Assembly: GCA_037447605.1 (NCBI GenBank)
Contig: CM074814.1
Span: forward strand, 713,865-777,864
DNA length: 64,000 bases
DNA from: Zygnema circumcarinatum
Lineage: Eukaryota; Streptophyta; Zygnematophyceae; Zygnematales; Zygnemataceae
Direction: 5' to 3'
Shown in pieces: positions 44,123-61,036 of the stretch (positions are counted from its first letter, which is position 1; each line of letters begins with the position of its first letter). The notes beneath the pieces were generated by a model that was not told the DNA's origin, ran no database searches, and worked only from the letters and a program-made list of their open reading frames with translations. A program made the position numbers and the translations under genes.

Positions 44123-47100
44123 ATGCATGAATCTGTGAGAGGGAAAGCCATGGGAAAGGTATTTCGACCGCAGGTGCAGAAGAAGCTGCCTTCTTTAAGA
44201 GGGGCCAGCGAGTTCACATTCACCTTCAAGGCGCAAAAGGAGAAAAAGCTGCTAGAGGAGCAGTTGAAGCCAGCGTCGTCAGCTGGACCAACTGGTAACT
44301 TTCAGAAGGCTGGAATTGAAAGAGCTTCAAAGCCAGCAGAGGCACATGTGCCTTCGAGAGCAGCTGTAGACACTTTTGACTTTTTTCCTGATGACAGCGA
44401 TGTTGATGAAGCTGATGAGGCTCCTCGTACAAAACGACGCAGTTTTGGCAAGCCTCAAGCCGCTGCTGGAAAATGGAACAGAAGAAATGGCAAAGGTACA
44501 TTCGGGAGGTGTGATGATGGAGATGAGGAACAGCTGGAAACTCAGAAAGACAATAGAAACAAGAGACTGCGACCTACTCAGAATACTTGCAATGATATCG
44601 GCTCAGCAACCACAGACTTTGTAACTGCACGTCAGAAACTTGTAAGTGCTTTCTTCTATGGTATCTGTATGCTGGCAAAGGAGCCTGGTCTGCTTGTCTT
44701 CAATAGCTATATTAATTCAAGGACATGCCCATTTTTTTTTTTCTTTTCTCGCGACGTGCGGGCATCCTGTGTCATTTCTAGCACGGCTTGTTGCTAGAGC
44801 CACAAGTTTACTTGGTTTTTATTACTATAAAGCACACAGTTCTTGTGCCACCTTTGGTGATTGCTTTGTGATTACATTCTTCTTTTTCAGAGAATGGCGA
44901 GTGGTTCACAAAGAAACAGAACAGAGGAGTTTCATGACCTGCCAAATTCCCACTCGGACTCTATAGTTCCAGGTTCACAGGACACTGGAAGGCCTTTGAC
45001 GGGAAAAAACGGAGCGATACCTGCCTTGGGTGGTGGTCCGCTGAAAACAATGCCAAGACGAGGTGTTCGAAGTAACTTCGTTCCACCAATGAGAACCACG
45101 AATGCAGATGGCGCAGGCTGTTCCAGGGATATGGATGGCTTGGGAGGAGCAGGTGGATCTGCTAGTGCTATGGCTGGTGCTTGCCTTGGAAAAGAGCACA
45201 ATAATGAAGCATCCCTTCGGAAATGGTAAATGCACGAATATCCAAGATGCAGCTAACAATGTAGCTGTGTTCCTTTTCTGGAGTATTCTGTATGCTTGTG
45301 TAAACACAGCGGATAACGTCAAGCAAACCGAATAACAAAAGACCCTTCGACAATTGGCTTCAGCATCTGACTTCTGTCACATGTTTGCCCAGCTTGGAGA
45401 TGCTCGGACTTGATCCAGATGGCGAGGTCCCGGAGCGGATACGTAACTTGGAACCACGACTAATAGAGCACATCACGAATGAGATTCTAGGCAGAGAAAC
45501 GAAAATTACATGGGCAGACATCGGTGCGGATAACTTCGCCATACTTGCAAACACAACATGCAACCGGAATTTGTCTGGCAGTTTGTAATTCAAGTTGACG
45601 TGCAAGTGAAGCAGTTTCCAGATCAGGCGGCCACACTTGTATTGTTGAAAGAACCGTTCGTTTTTATCCGCAATTCTGAGATCCAAAGAAGATCTAATTG
45701 ACCCTTTTCGTCGAGTGGCTGACTGTATTAAACAAAAAATTGGAGCAAGGCTCTTGAGAGCGGAGCCTGATCCTGACGGTTTGTGAAATCTTTGGGTGTT
45801 GGTGCAGCCGGGCTTGAACATGCAAAGAGGTGCGTCATGGAAATGGTTATTTGGCCACTGAAACGGCCAGACTTATTTCAAGGAACTCGTGCTCCCGGCA
45901 AAGGCCTTCTTCTTTATGGCCCTCCAGTAAGTTACAGTAATCCTGATCTGTGCCATATATTGTTGTTTTCAAGAGTGCCGTTTGTATTGCGCTATCGTCA
46001 GGAAGGTGAACTCCGTGTCGAGTGCTGATATGCCTTGCGTACAGGGAACAGGAAAAACGCTCATTGGAAAGGCGATTGCAGGCGAATCAAATGCGACTTT
46101 TTTCTCAATTTCTTCAAGTTCATTAACAAGCAAATGGGTAAGTCTGTACCAAACTCTTTCTACTGAGTCAATCTCAATCTATATTGTTGTCTAATTTTAT
46201 CTATTACTGATAACAGCTGTGTTGGAAATATTGATACCCTAACTTGAATTCTCAGCTGTGGTTGAGATAAAGCCATGAAAGTTTCACATGCTATCACTTT
46301 CTGGTTCTTAAATTCTCATTTATGCTGCCTGAAGGTACAACTGTATTAAATTGATTGAAAATGCTGTAAGCTACAGTAGCCTATTCAGAGTGACTAAATA
46401 TTACTGTGGAATTGTGCCTCGTGGTGGGAATTGCAGATTGGAGAAGGTGAGAAGCTTGTGCGGGCATTGTTTGGTGTCGCAAGCTGTGTTCAACCTGCTG
46501 TCATCTTTATTGACGAGATAGACTCATTACTGTCTCAGGTGTGAAAACAATGTGATTTTTCCTTTTTTATCACTAAAATACGAGCATCAGCTATCTATGC
46601 AGCTGGATGAACGGCATTTGTCTCTTTACTCCTTGCCTGAATTTCATCTTCAATGAAACCTGACTGGTTGGGCGTGTTCAGCTGGCATTGCCTTGACTAA
46701 CTTCAAAATTTTCAATATGGGACTGCAGCGTAAGGAAGATGGCGAACATGAATCAAGTCGCCGGCTGAAAACGCAATTCTTGATTGAAATGGAAGGGTGT
46801 AACGGAGACAACGACCAAGTTCTTGTCATTGGTATGTCTATTATGTGCACGTCTTGTGGTTTGAAAAGATGAGGGATGTACAACAACCAAGCACTTTAAC
46901 TTAGCTCTTGAGTTGCAATGCCTTGATTGTCATGCGAAATGCCATTTGAGCCATACTCTGTTGTCTTTCTGAATGGATGGGTCCACGCTGCATGTTGCAG
47001 GAGCAACAAATCGGCCTCAAGAACTGGATCCCGCTGTTCGGAGAAGGATGAGTAACCGGCTCTACATTCCCTTGCCAGAGCCTGGTAAGAAGATATTTAC

Positions 47101-48255
47101 TTTCCTCCTGTTCTTCTGACATGCTACCGAAGACCTAGGTTGGAGTATAGCTAAATGGCAAACCGCGATCGTACAGAATCTAGCTTATAGCTGGTTGTCT
47201 TGTTGTCAAAAAGTGGATACTGTCTGTTTTCAAAATATATCCTTGTTGTTTAAGAACTCAGCAGTCAAGGTCATAACTACATTCTAATGAAGCCTTTGTC
47301 GAGCTGGATACTAAAGTCCCGAGGTAGAGGTGGAGGTGAAGGATCGCGAATTTGAAATGTCAACATTGGGGCATCTCAAGTAGCTCTGAGTTTTGGCGTT
47401 TGATGACAGTTGCACGAGCGGAGATTGTGAAGAATTTGCTACAAAAGGATGCTCTCCTTACACTTTCAGAAGATGACATACAGGCGATTGCTGCCGCGAC
47501 TGAAGGTGCGTGATGTAGACAGTCTTCAAGTGATCTGTCTGCTCTAATAGCCTGCGGATCACCTTACCATTTGAGCAGCTTGCAAGCTACTTCATTTGCC
47601 CCTGGCTTTGGCATACAGCAAAAACGTAGACGACACTAACAGCCTTGAGTGTATCTGGTGTGACTTGGCATTTGTAGGTTACTCCGGGTCAGACATGAAG
47701 AACCTGGTGAAGGAGGCATCCATGTGCCCTTTGCGAGAAGCCATGATGGCAGGCGATATTGCTAAACTCAACAAAGATGACATCAGGCCTCTCTCACTTG
47801 AGGTAGAGACAGCCAACTTCCTTTACCAAAGCTTTAATATTTGTTATCAGCATGGACGAATATATGTCCGCCTTAGAGGGGCAAAAACTGCCATTTGGCT
47901 TTGTTGGTTCACTCACACAAGGGTCGTTTATGTACTCTTGGATACAGCGTTTGCAGCAACAGTCCAACGTGTAACTAGGCGAATAGATTATTAAGTCAAT
48001 GCTAGGGCGAATGGAAACAGGAATCGACCGATCATTACCTGCGACCTGCCTTTGATTTCTTGCATTTCTTGGTGGTTGGTTGATGAATTACAAGTTTGCA
48101 AGAGAAGCAGATTGCCTTGATTCTGATCAATCCTGGCGCTTCATTCGCAGGACTTTCACCGGTCCATTCGGTTTGTTCGGCCATCTGTTGCTCCAGGAGA
48201 GCTTGTCGTGTACCAGGAATGGAGCAAGCAATTTGGGAGCGGTGAGCTGAAATAG
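44123..48255 (+). CDS. FIGL1: Fidgetin-like 1 AAA ATPase
   Basis: Eleven exons: 44123-44641, 44891-45225, 45393-45523, 45808-45926, 46045-46137, 46437-46538, 46729-46831, 47001-47084, 47410-47505, 47678-47802, 48151-48255; 603 aa. Plant FIGL1 limits meiotic crossovers by removing RAD51/DMC1 from DNA. The N-terminal half is poorly conserved but has the family's FVTARQKL and [11 protein letters not shown] elements. The AAA core follows [15 protein letters not shown] and ITWADIAGLEHAK: Walker A GPPGTGKT (split by an intron between GPP and GTGKT), Walker [15 protein letters not shown], sensor [20 protein letters not shown], then [15 protein letters not shown] and the C-terminal RPSV...EWSKQFGS helix of the meiotic subgroup. 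The second Met (MGKVFRPQ, 44150) is an alternative start. Confidence 0.95.
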
Positions 48256-48639
48256 TCTCTCAGTCCCCTTCTGTTTGCGGAATCGCTTTCCACTGACAAC
48301 AAGCAATGCTGTAACTTCAACGCTCCATTAAAACTGCTTCCGTCTTCCTCTTTATTGCTCTTTACTATTCAATTTGGAAATTCAGTTTGCATTTTTTTGT
48401 CACTCTTACCATAAGATGTAGTTTTGCTGAAGAAGTTAGAACGAAACGAACCGTAGGCTCTTGTAAGCATGTAAATGCGCATGAAGCTGCCTTGTACTCC
48501 TGCGGCCTCAGAGTAGCCCACGCCATCTTCATCTTTTAGGGTGGACCGACACTCGTGGCAAATGTGACAGCCGGCTTTTCTCTGAAACCATATTTTCGAC
48601 AAGTGTTTTGGTCTTTTGTTGGTTTTCTGTGAATGTTTG

Positions 48640-48815
48640 TACCGAATGGTTGACAACAATTGCCAATACCATTTACCTGCTGCAATCGGCAATGGTTTTC
48701 CACCATTGGCTGGCAACATTTCCAAGAATCGGTGCAAATGGTGGAACCTTCTGTTGGCAATGGTTTCCAACCACTTGCCAACCAACCATTGGCAACAATC
48801 GTTTGGCCACTTCAA
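48640..48815. repeat. Cluster of CCAATGGTT/AACCATTGGC words
   Basis: Repeated direct and inverted CAATGGTT words (for example GGCAATGGTTTTCCACCATTGGC, TTGGCAATGGTTTCCAACC, CCAACCAACCATTGGCAAC). The same vocabulary occurs at 60350-60840. Confidence 0.75.
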
Positions 48816-49044
48816 AAATACGTAACCCAACACTCTAGTACAGTTGTGCCGTACTTCCCCCGTACAATTTCGTACGGTCTCACTAGAAAACACTTCCAAG
48901 GTCCCACAAAACGTTTTGCACTACCCTAACGCCACGTGTGGCATGGCGACTGGCGTATGGAAATTTCTGGGCAGCCGTGTCCTACAGTCGGCGCTTTGTT
49001 ATGGGAGGCGGGTGAATGGTCCAACCTTGAATCGGCCTAGCGTT

Positions 49045-49300
49045 GTTGGTTCCTCGTGGTTCCCATGTTGTTTGTTGTTGTTTTCCGTATACATGTGATG
49101 GCATGGCCATCGTGGAACCAATCCCTACTCCCCTATCTTGTAGTCTGCGCGCATGCATGTCATTTGTGACCAGATCAAATACGTGCTTCGGTACATATTC
49201 TCTTTTTGTCTACGTCCGTGATGCCATCCAATGCAGTTGGCATGGACAACATGGAGAACCACGAGGACGCATGATGATGGCGTGGCCATCATGAGGTCTA
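49045..49300. repeat. Inverted pair of dispersed hairpin-core repeats
   Basis: A plus-oriented piece (TTCCTCGTGGTTCCCATGTTG at about 49049, then GATGGCATGGCCATC at 49098) faces a minus-oriented one (CAACATGGAGAACCACGAGG at 49247, with GATGGCGTGGCCATC at 49275). The pair could form a long hairpin. Confidence 0.65.
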
Positions 49301-49317
49301 TGCCATGCCATTCCCTA

Positions 49318-49463
49318 CCGCCAGGCCATGCCATTCCATGAACTGCCAGGCCATGCCATTCCATGAACTGCCAGGCCATGCCATTCCATGAACTGCCAGG
49401 CCATGCCATTCCATGAACTGCCAGGCCATGCCATTCCATGAACTGCCAGGCCATGCCATGCCA
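49318..49463. repeat. 25-bp minisatellite CCAGGCCATGCCATTCCATGAACTG
   Basis: Five to six nearly perfect head-to-tail copies, ending in a diverged CCAGGCCATGCCATGCC. The open frames through it are a by-product of the 25-bp period and not a gene. Confidence 0.96.
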
Positions 49464-49627
49464 GCCTCAAGGCTCGAACCCTCCACTTCGAGGCAAGCGG
49501 TTCCAGTGAGAAGTCCGAGGCAGACGCAGGGAGTGGCTTGCCGAACAGGAAGGGAGTGGGGCCTGCTCTCCTGCGCAGAAAGACATGTTTTTGCAGGAAG
49601 CTGGCAAGCTTGCTGGGCGCGACTGCA

Positions 49628-49918
49628 ATGCCCGACTGGCTGATTGCGGTGCTTGCAGTGAGCTGCGGGATTAGCTTCCTTCGCTTTGCAAGGGAGCTCT
49701 ACTACTGCTTTAAGGATCCTTCCATGAGATTAGCATTTTTTCCTCCCGAGTCTTATACGTTGTTGGAGAGGGAGAGGAGGTCTGGCCGGCACAATAGGGT
49801 TAGGCAGAATCGAAACGACGCCTCAGCAAGCGCCTTCTCTACAGACATTGCGTCATCAGAAACTTTGCCGATTCTATCACCTGCGGTAGAAGAAATAAGG
49901 GACAGGAGGGAAACATGA
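49628..49918 (+). CDS. Small predicted membrane protein
   Basis: A 96-residue frame from ATG at 49628. Residues 4-16 are hydrophobic (LIAVLAVSCGISF), followed by an amphipathic FARELYYCF segment, FFPPESYTLLERERR, and a polar basic tail. The frame is also open upstream to 49538, so an earlier start is possible. No family recognised. It sits 640 bp upstream of the augmin gene on the same strand. A real gene is likely from composition but not proven. Confidence 0.45.
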   Translation: MPDWLIAVLAVSCGISFLRFARELYYCFKDPSMRLAFFPPESYTLLERERRSGRHNRVRQNRNDASASAFSTDIASSETLPILSPAVEEIRDRRET

Positions 49919-50557
49919 ACGAAACTGAAAGCACACGTTGAAAATAAGGGAGAAGCTTTCAAGGAAATCTCCAGTGCATCCGTTTGAAGGTGAGAACGTG
50001 CAGCAACCACCTTGCTTACCTTCGTCTCTTCGAAGTTTGGTCTCTATTAGCAGCCGTACTCTCCAATTTATCGCACATCTAATTTGCCAAATTGTTACTT
50101 GTACTCGACCTTTTAGTTGACTTAAACTGAACTGTATGTTCGCTCGGTGGAGCACTCTTGGCAAATTGGTGGATGCATGATGAAGACGCCTTTGTTTCGT
50201 CGCGCATGGATCAGCGTTTTCGGGTTTCTGATCCCGTCGTTATGAAACACAGGATGATATGCTTGCATTGTGGCTTGAACCAATCCAGACTGAATCTCCA
50301 GGGGGCAATCTGAAGCCTATGGTGAATAATTTTACGTAGATTGGCATAACTTATCTGCATTAGACTAACAACTGGCAGAGCACCCTTAATGCCACAATGC
50401 CGTTCCACCCTAAATTAAGTGAAGCTTACAGGAAAGGCATGTCTACCCACGTTGTTTGCTAGTTGAGTGAAGTAAGTCCCGTAGATTGAATGTTTCTTGA
50501 ATATTGCGCGTGTGCTTATTCGCAAAAGTGTCAAATTAGCACAGGTTGGCCCAAAAT
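49919..50557. other. Region between the small membrane gene and augmin subunit 1
   Basis: Nothing recognised. An acceptor-like TTAGCACAG at about 50536-50544 precedes the augmin start, so an upstream leader or short coding exon may exist. Confidence 0.4.
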
Positions 50558-53441
50558 ATGGAAGCTCGTGGTCGACAGCAGCAACGACCTGCAGTAGCGG
50601 AACACCCTACGAATACGAGGCTTTCTGATCAACCAAGATTGGTTAATCATAATGCTGAACTTCTCAAGCGAAAGAAGGAAGTGAGAAAGATTGTGGCAGC
50701 AAGTTATTCAGAGAATGCCAAGGAGTATGAGCGAGAAGGTGAGCTGTACTCACTGTCTTGAACAAGCCATGGGTTTGTCAAAAGACTTTTAGACATATGT
50801 GTTGGCAAGATGTGGAGATAGTGAGCTTGTCCTTGCTGACGTCAATTGGACGTTCAGACGGTTTGAACGCTTGTCTGTTGTTGGACGTGCAAGCTGTCCT
50901 ATGATTGGCTATTTGAGAATCTCCACAGCAAAGGGTTCACTAGGACATCATGCATTGGTGTTCTATGCCATGACAGTGTGCTTTCTGCTGTTTGAATGGG
51001 TAATTGTTTGTGATGGCCAGCTATCTGCGCTCCCCTTGTTTGTAAGTGTGGTTGTGTCTGTCCACTTCTAACTTGCAAAATCTGTCACATGGGCGTCTCC
51101 AGCACGGAGAGTGACGGGTCTTCTTGAAAAAATGAGCCTCATGGAGCAAAGTTCAGGAGACTCTGGACAAATTTATGGAGACTTGGCGGACTTGGGAGAC
51201 TCAGCTGATATTTTTGATCTCAATCAAGTGGATACAAGCAGGTAACGCTCCTGTCCTAATCTGTTGCTATTTAACAGACAGATTGCTGCCAGGTTCAGAG
51301 GCAACTTAATATATTATTTTCATTTTAGGCTTCTATTTCCATTGGCTTTGGTTATTGCAAATATGGTGGATCTATTCCTTCCGATTATGTTCTTCAATGT
51401 ATTTTAGGCCTGGGTTGGAAGATTTTGATCTTTCCCGTGCTCGTGTTGATAGTACAGATATCGGACCTATAGGAGCTAGTTATGTTGAGTTGGTATAGGC
51501 TATCGAGTCAGGACATACTCTGGGAAACTTCAAGAGTTGTAGGTTATGGTACATTGGACATGTCAAACGTTGCTGTCGTTGAGTATGACATGCTTCCTGT
51601 ACTGTACAGGATTGCAAATTTTGTTGCTTCTGAGACTTCTGATTGGTAGTTGGGTTGCTGATGGATGAACTGGGCTTGTTGCCAAGGCAGTTACATGGTG
51701 GCGATAGCAGACCTGAGCCAGCGTGAATGGGCGCTTGATGATCAACGAGCAGCCCTTTTAAGAGAAAAGCAAAGCATAGAAGCATCGATTCACAAAAGCG
51801 TCAGACGCCGCATTGCTCTTGAGAAGTAAGCAACTTTGGAGCCCACTGTGTTTGGCCATCTGAATTACCTTATGCCTACCAAAAGCTGGTCTGCCTCTGC
51901 CCTATATCTTGCTTGATTTCTTTAATGAGGCATACCATCATTAGGTTGCTTCTTACGTGATCTCTTCAAACTCGAGCATTACAGTAATGCTGCAAATAGC
52001 TGCGCTTTGCTGGAAGAACGGAGCTGCTCCGCGTGTATTCCTTTTGAATAGTTAGGTAGAAACCTTATTTTTGTCGAGCCCCAGTAACGGTGTCGTCTCA
52101 CTACATTTGTTCAGGGACAGGTTATTTTGGGAGTTTTTCTCCAATAGTTTAGCTTTCGAGTGTTTAAGGGCCACTTCCTTGTTGACAGACTTTCTCTTGG
52201 GAGATTTGAGCTTGTAAATTTTGGAAAGCTCTCAGGAAGGGTCGATATCTCGTCATTTTGTTGCAGGTTGCTAAAGCAGTTGAAAGAAGGGGAGTCGAAG
52301 CAGAAAGAGATCATGCAGAGTTGGTCATCTCAGCTGGAGTCGTTGAGGGCACGGGAGAAGACGCAGCAGCAGGAGGTGAATATCGAGGTATACTGAAGCA
52401 CTTGAGTGATTCCTTGCATAACTGGGAGGTTGCTGTCCCTTTTACCAACTCTTGAACTTTTAGATTTCATGGAAAGCATGACAGTGCGTGCACAACCGTG
52501 TAGCCACAGCAGGGCGGAATGGCTCAGCTTTTAGTGAACTTGCTCATGCTCATCGCTACAAATACCGTGTATACTTTTCGTAGAGTCCTTTGGACAATGT
52601 TTAATTTCTTAGAGGCTTTGGTTTTGCATCATATGAACGGCGAGTCCAATAACATCCCAATGCTTCTTCCGCCTCTTTGGAGTTTCTGCAGGAGAAGCTG
52701 GGCGAGGTTGGGTTCACTCCTGATATCAGCCACAGCAGCATTGTGAAGCTCGAAAAGGGGAAAGCAGCACTAGATGCACAGATTCGTCCAATCATGGAGA
52801 AGCTCAACAAATTTGGCGACTTGCCACCAGTGAGTTCATTTGAATTTCTCTCATATGTCTCTACAGAAGATTTTCGGCTCTGACTAGATCGAATGAATTG
52901 GTCGTTGTTTTTTAAAATTGTGTGAAAAAAACGTAGGCTTGATCTTTTGCACTGTTAAGGAAGCCAGACCGACGAGCTTTACTTTATGAGATACTCTGCT
53001 TTGTTGTTTGAGTGCAAAGGGAGAAGAAAGAGACTGTCAGTAAGAGTACGAGTGTGGGTGGGGGAGGGGGGGAGGGGGGGAGGGGGGGAGGGGGGGAGGG
53101 GGGGGAGGGGGGGCGAGGGGGGGGGAGGGGAGCGGGAGGGAGGAGGAGGGGAGAAGTGGAGGGAGAGGTAGATAGAGGGTGAGGTGAGGGGAGAGGGTGG
53201 ACGAGGAGGCGAGGAGTACGTACGAGAGGGGAAATCTTGAAGGGGAGCAGGCAGCGCTAACACGGTTCGTTTTTTTTTCCATTGTTATAGAATTATGGCT
53301 TTTTGACGTGGTTCCTTTCGGTTTTTTTTTTTTTTTGTGCAGGATGTGGAACGTGCAGAGATTCTGGTCCTGCAGAAGGAACAGGAGGTGCAAGAATGGA
53401 AGGAGCAGTTCGATAAGAAGTTAAGAGAGAAAATATCTTAA
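50558..53441 (+). CDS. AUG1: Augmin complex subunit 1 (HAUS1 homologue)
   Basis: Seven exons: 50558-50738, 51103-51241, 51408-51478, 51687-51825, 52267-52387, 52692-52829, 53343-53441; 295 aa, close to Arabidopsis AUG1. Augmin recruits gamma-tubulin to existing microtubules in the spindle and phragmoplast. The protein is almost entirely coiled coil. Landmarks aligned to AUG1: YEREARRVTGLLEKM, SSYMVAIADLSQREWALDDQ, KLLKQLKEGES, and the best conserved KLGEVGFTPDISH...PIMEKLNKFGDLPP, followed by a terminal Glu/Lys-rich helix. The donor of exon 3 (GCTA|GTTATG) is weak and was chosen because it gives phase agreement and the SSYMVAI match. The N-terminus is shorter or different from the angiosperm form. 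Confidence 0.85.
53055..53165. repeat. GGGGGGA-rich tract in the last augmin intron
   Basis: Runs of six or more G separated by single A or C over about 100 bp, purine-rich on the sense strand. Confidence 0.9.
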
Positions 53442-54531
53442 TGATGATGACCGCATATGGAGGTCTGAGTGCATGTGAGCGCTTCCATATCTCAAGCGTC
53501 TGCTGGAAGTGGTAAGCTCTCTGCTTTGTTTTAGGCCTCTTTGTGGAGCACTTTCAATAAAAGTGGGGGACGAGGTGGTGGGGGGAGAGAGCCATGCAAT
53601 ACTCTTCTTCCTTTCTTGATAGCCACCTCGCAGCAAACAATTTTGTTGTTCAACCCTTTCTACAAGCACCATTGCTCTATGTAGCAGTTAGCTGTTCACC
53701 GCTGGAAATCTCTTTGCAAATTAGTTTCTTTCTATTGAGGCGAGGCCCTGCCAGGAAATAATGATGTAGGAATCTTCTGAGCATCACTACAGTACCTTGT
53801 ATTCTACTCCATCAATTTTTGGAAGCAGAGGGAATTCTCAGTGTCAACTGTGGAAGACCACATGCCTATGATGGGATGGTGATATGTCATGTAAGGTCAT
53901 GAGCCCACAGATTCGAGAGGCGTACTTCACCTATTCAGGCCCTTGAAAGGGGAAAGATATGACAAATAATTGCTCTAAAGCTACAGAAGTTCCTATGAAG
54001 ATGTCTGCTAGAATGTCTAGATTGCCCCCCCTCCCTCCCCCCTTCCCCTTCCACCACCCCCTCTCTCTCTCTCTCTCTATGTAATTATGATTTTCCCTAA
54101 CTAGTAAATAAAATCAAGAAAAGTTAAGACTGGCTTGAGGTTGCACTAAACTCAACTCTGTGGTGGAAAAAACCGAAAAAATGTTACTGACCAATCCTAG
54201 CAACTGCCTATCCTTACCTTTCCTGTAAATGACGAGGGGAGAATGAAGGTAGGAGAAAAAAATGTACTTCTCCCTCTCCCTCTCTCTCCTTCTCCTCTCT
54301 TCCTCTCCTCTCGTCGCCCAATGCCAGCACCTTCCCTCCACTACGCTCTCCTCTCCTTTGTCCTCTGTCCTCCTCTCCACTCCTCTCTCTCTCCTCTCCT
54401 CCTCTCTCCCTCCTACCGCTCCTCTCCTTCTCGCCTCTCCCGTCTCCTCTCCCTCGCCTCTCCTCCCTTCCTTCCCCTCTCCTCCCTTCCTTCCCCTCTC
54501 CTCTCCATACATCTCCTTCTTTCATCCTCTC
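53442..54531. other. Convergent intergenic region
   Basis: Between the augmin gene (+) and guanosine deaminase (-). It holds CT-rich low complexity at 54020-54080 and 54265-54530. No gene recognised. Confidence 0.5.
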
Positions 54532-55942
<1,411 letters not shown>

Positions 55943-56668
55943 GGCTGCCTCCCTGCCAGCTGGCTGCCTCTCCCTGCGACACGTGGCAAGCCGTTAGGGT
56001 TGCTTTTAGGGCATCCCTTTTAGGGGCGGAGAGCATGGGCCCATGCTCACTCTCCTCATCCAAAAATGTTCAGACAGTGTGAACGGATACTTTTGTGTTA
56101 CCATAATCGTTTGTGTCGTATGAACATGTTAACGACAATTTGAGAGCAGTGCGAACGATTTTTGGGACCAAGTTTGAGCTGGAAAACCGTCTATTCGTGT
56201 GAGCGGGTGCATATTTGACCCCAGTTTTTCCTAAGGTAGAAAAATACGGTATTTGAATTTTTTTTAATAATTCAATACGTGTGTCCAATACGCCACGCAA
56301 GCAAGAGTTCCACGTGGCGAGGCTCTATTGGTTTAAGCAGAACTAAATTTTCAATGTGCGTGCTCCCTTCCTGAAAGAAGTTTCCGGCTGCCTGTTCTAT
56401 GCTTCCTCACAGTCCTACGTCACAGGACAGCGTTTACATGTTGAAATAGCGGTTTACTGGAAAATTTTCAAAATCATCCTTCACACGGTTCATCAAACCG
56501 TTCTACAATGACGCTAAAGCGAGTTCTATGCGTACCCCCGTCGCCGACAGATCGTCATCGGACGGCTGAGATTCGCCCTCGGCGCCGCGCCCTCCCCTCT
56601 AAGCAGCCCCCCCTCCTCCCTTCCGCCCTCTTCGCCCTCCCTTCTGTGGCGCTCGCAGGGCCGCCGCC
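55943..56668. promoter_or_regulatory. Compact divergent promoter between GSDA (-) and RPS9 (+)
   Basis: 726 bp between start codons, with CACGTGG at 55979 and 56311, and a pyrimidine-rich leader (CCCCCCCTCCTCCC) just upstream of the RPS9 ATG, as is usual for ribosomal protein genes. Confidence 0.5.
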
Positions 56669-59704
<3,036 letters not shown>

Positions 59705-61036
59705 AGGGAGCGGTAGCCATGGGAAAGATCTGAAGGGCTCTTTATGCAGCAAAGGCAAGGAGTAGGAGGTCAAGGAAGCAGGAAGCCGCCTTTATGTGTC
59801 TCTCTCTGCCATCCAAGCGGAGGTTTTCTATGCAATGGATTACAACGGTTTGTGCGCAACAGCAGGAAAATTCTCTGAGAGGAAAGAGCACTAGGAGGCA
59901 GAGTTGAAGAGCACACGTCTGCATGTGATGGTGGAGTGGCTTTTTGCGGAAATCTAACCCTTTTTTTTGCTTTACTCTGATGGCCCTTCCCCGTGTCCTC
60001 TGAACTTTTCAGATCGCTTGTTTTTTAAATTTCAAACATAAAAGCCATATGGACAAGCCGCGCTGCAGGTTTTTGCTCAAACCTTGTTCTCAGAATTTTT
60101 CCTTTTGGTCGAGATGAACGTCTGTAATGCGTACGGACGGCGGCATAAATTACCATGTCGTGGATATGTGAGAAAAAACGTGGGAAGGAGCAATAGAAGA
60201 AATCATCGACCTACCGTTATTTCGCCAAATGGCTTGTGATAATTGGAAACCGTCCGCTCTAGTTCTGAATGCGTAATTTGACGTCTGTTGTTTGACATTT
60301 CACAACTTCGACTTTGCAATACTCCACAGGGCGGAGCGTTGGATCAACTGTTGTAATGGTTGGGAACCATCGATCCGCGACTTAACCAACCACTGCCAAT
60401 GGTTCCAACCATTGCAGTCAATGGTTGCAAACCATCAAAATGGTTGCTGATGACCAACGGATGGATTCCGTGGATCAAGTACGAGATTCTGGCCGTTGGA
60501 TAGCCACGTACGAGATTTCAGGACATGACCGTTGGATGGGCCACGTAGACACTTACGAGATTTCGGGACAGTTGTATAGTAGCGCCGGAGACTTCGAAAA
60601 ATGACCGTTGGATGGGCCACTTGGACACGTGCAATGAATGATAGCAACCATTGCCATCCAATGGTCAAAACCATTGGCAATGGTTGGCAACTATTGAATC
60701 CAATGATTGTTTTGGTTCGACGCCAATGGTTTGCAACCACCGTACTGTAATTGGAATAGTTGGCAACCATTGGACACAACCAATTATGAATCTAATGGCT
60801 AGCAACTATTAGCAACAGTTCTAATTGACTAGTGAATCAATGGTTTTTTAACTATTCAAAATGATTGATCAACGTCCGACCTGCGCAGTATTGTAAGCCG
60901 CAAAACTAAGTCACAAAATATGACAACGAAAGTTAAAACGTTTAGTTCCCACAACTATCGAGAGACTCCCAAAAACGACACATGAAAGCATAGAAAGCTG
61001 TTGTGTTGCTGTTGTTGCTATACTTTTCACCTTCTC
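59705..61036. other. Repeat-rich intergenic region between RPS9 and a small minus-strand gene
   Basis: Contains the second CCAATGGTT-word cluster. No gene recognised. Confidence 0.5.
60350..60845. repeat. Large cluster of CCAATGGTT/AACCATTGG words with GACCGTTGGATGGGCCAC repeats
   Basis: More than fifteen direct or inverted CAATGGTT-type words (for example CCAATGGTTCCAACCATTGC, CCATTGGCAATGGTTGGCAA). Interspersed are two copies of ATGACCGTTGGATGGGCCAC, a third diverged copy (GGCCGTTGGATAGCCAC), and three TACGAGATT(T/C)C words. Confidence 0.82.

Larger units (their letters stand above)
48256..49627. other. Repeat-rich intergenic region after FIGL1
   Basis: Contains a CCAATGGTT-word cluster, an inverted pair of dispersed repeats and a 25-bp minisatellite. 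No gene recognised. Confidence 0.5.

Noticed and set aside
45520-45588. FIGL1 exon reading on into [10 protein letters not shown] and a stop
   Set aside because: A donor ATCG|GTGCGG and the next exon restore the conserved WADIAGLEHAK.
49125-49486. Met-Ala-Trp-rich minus-strand frames
   Set aside because: Produced by the 25-bp minisatellite.
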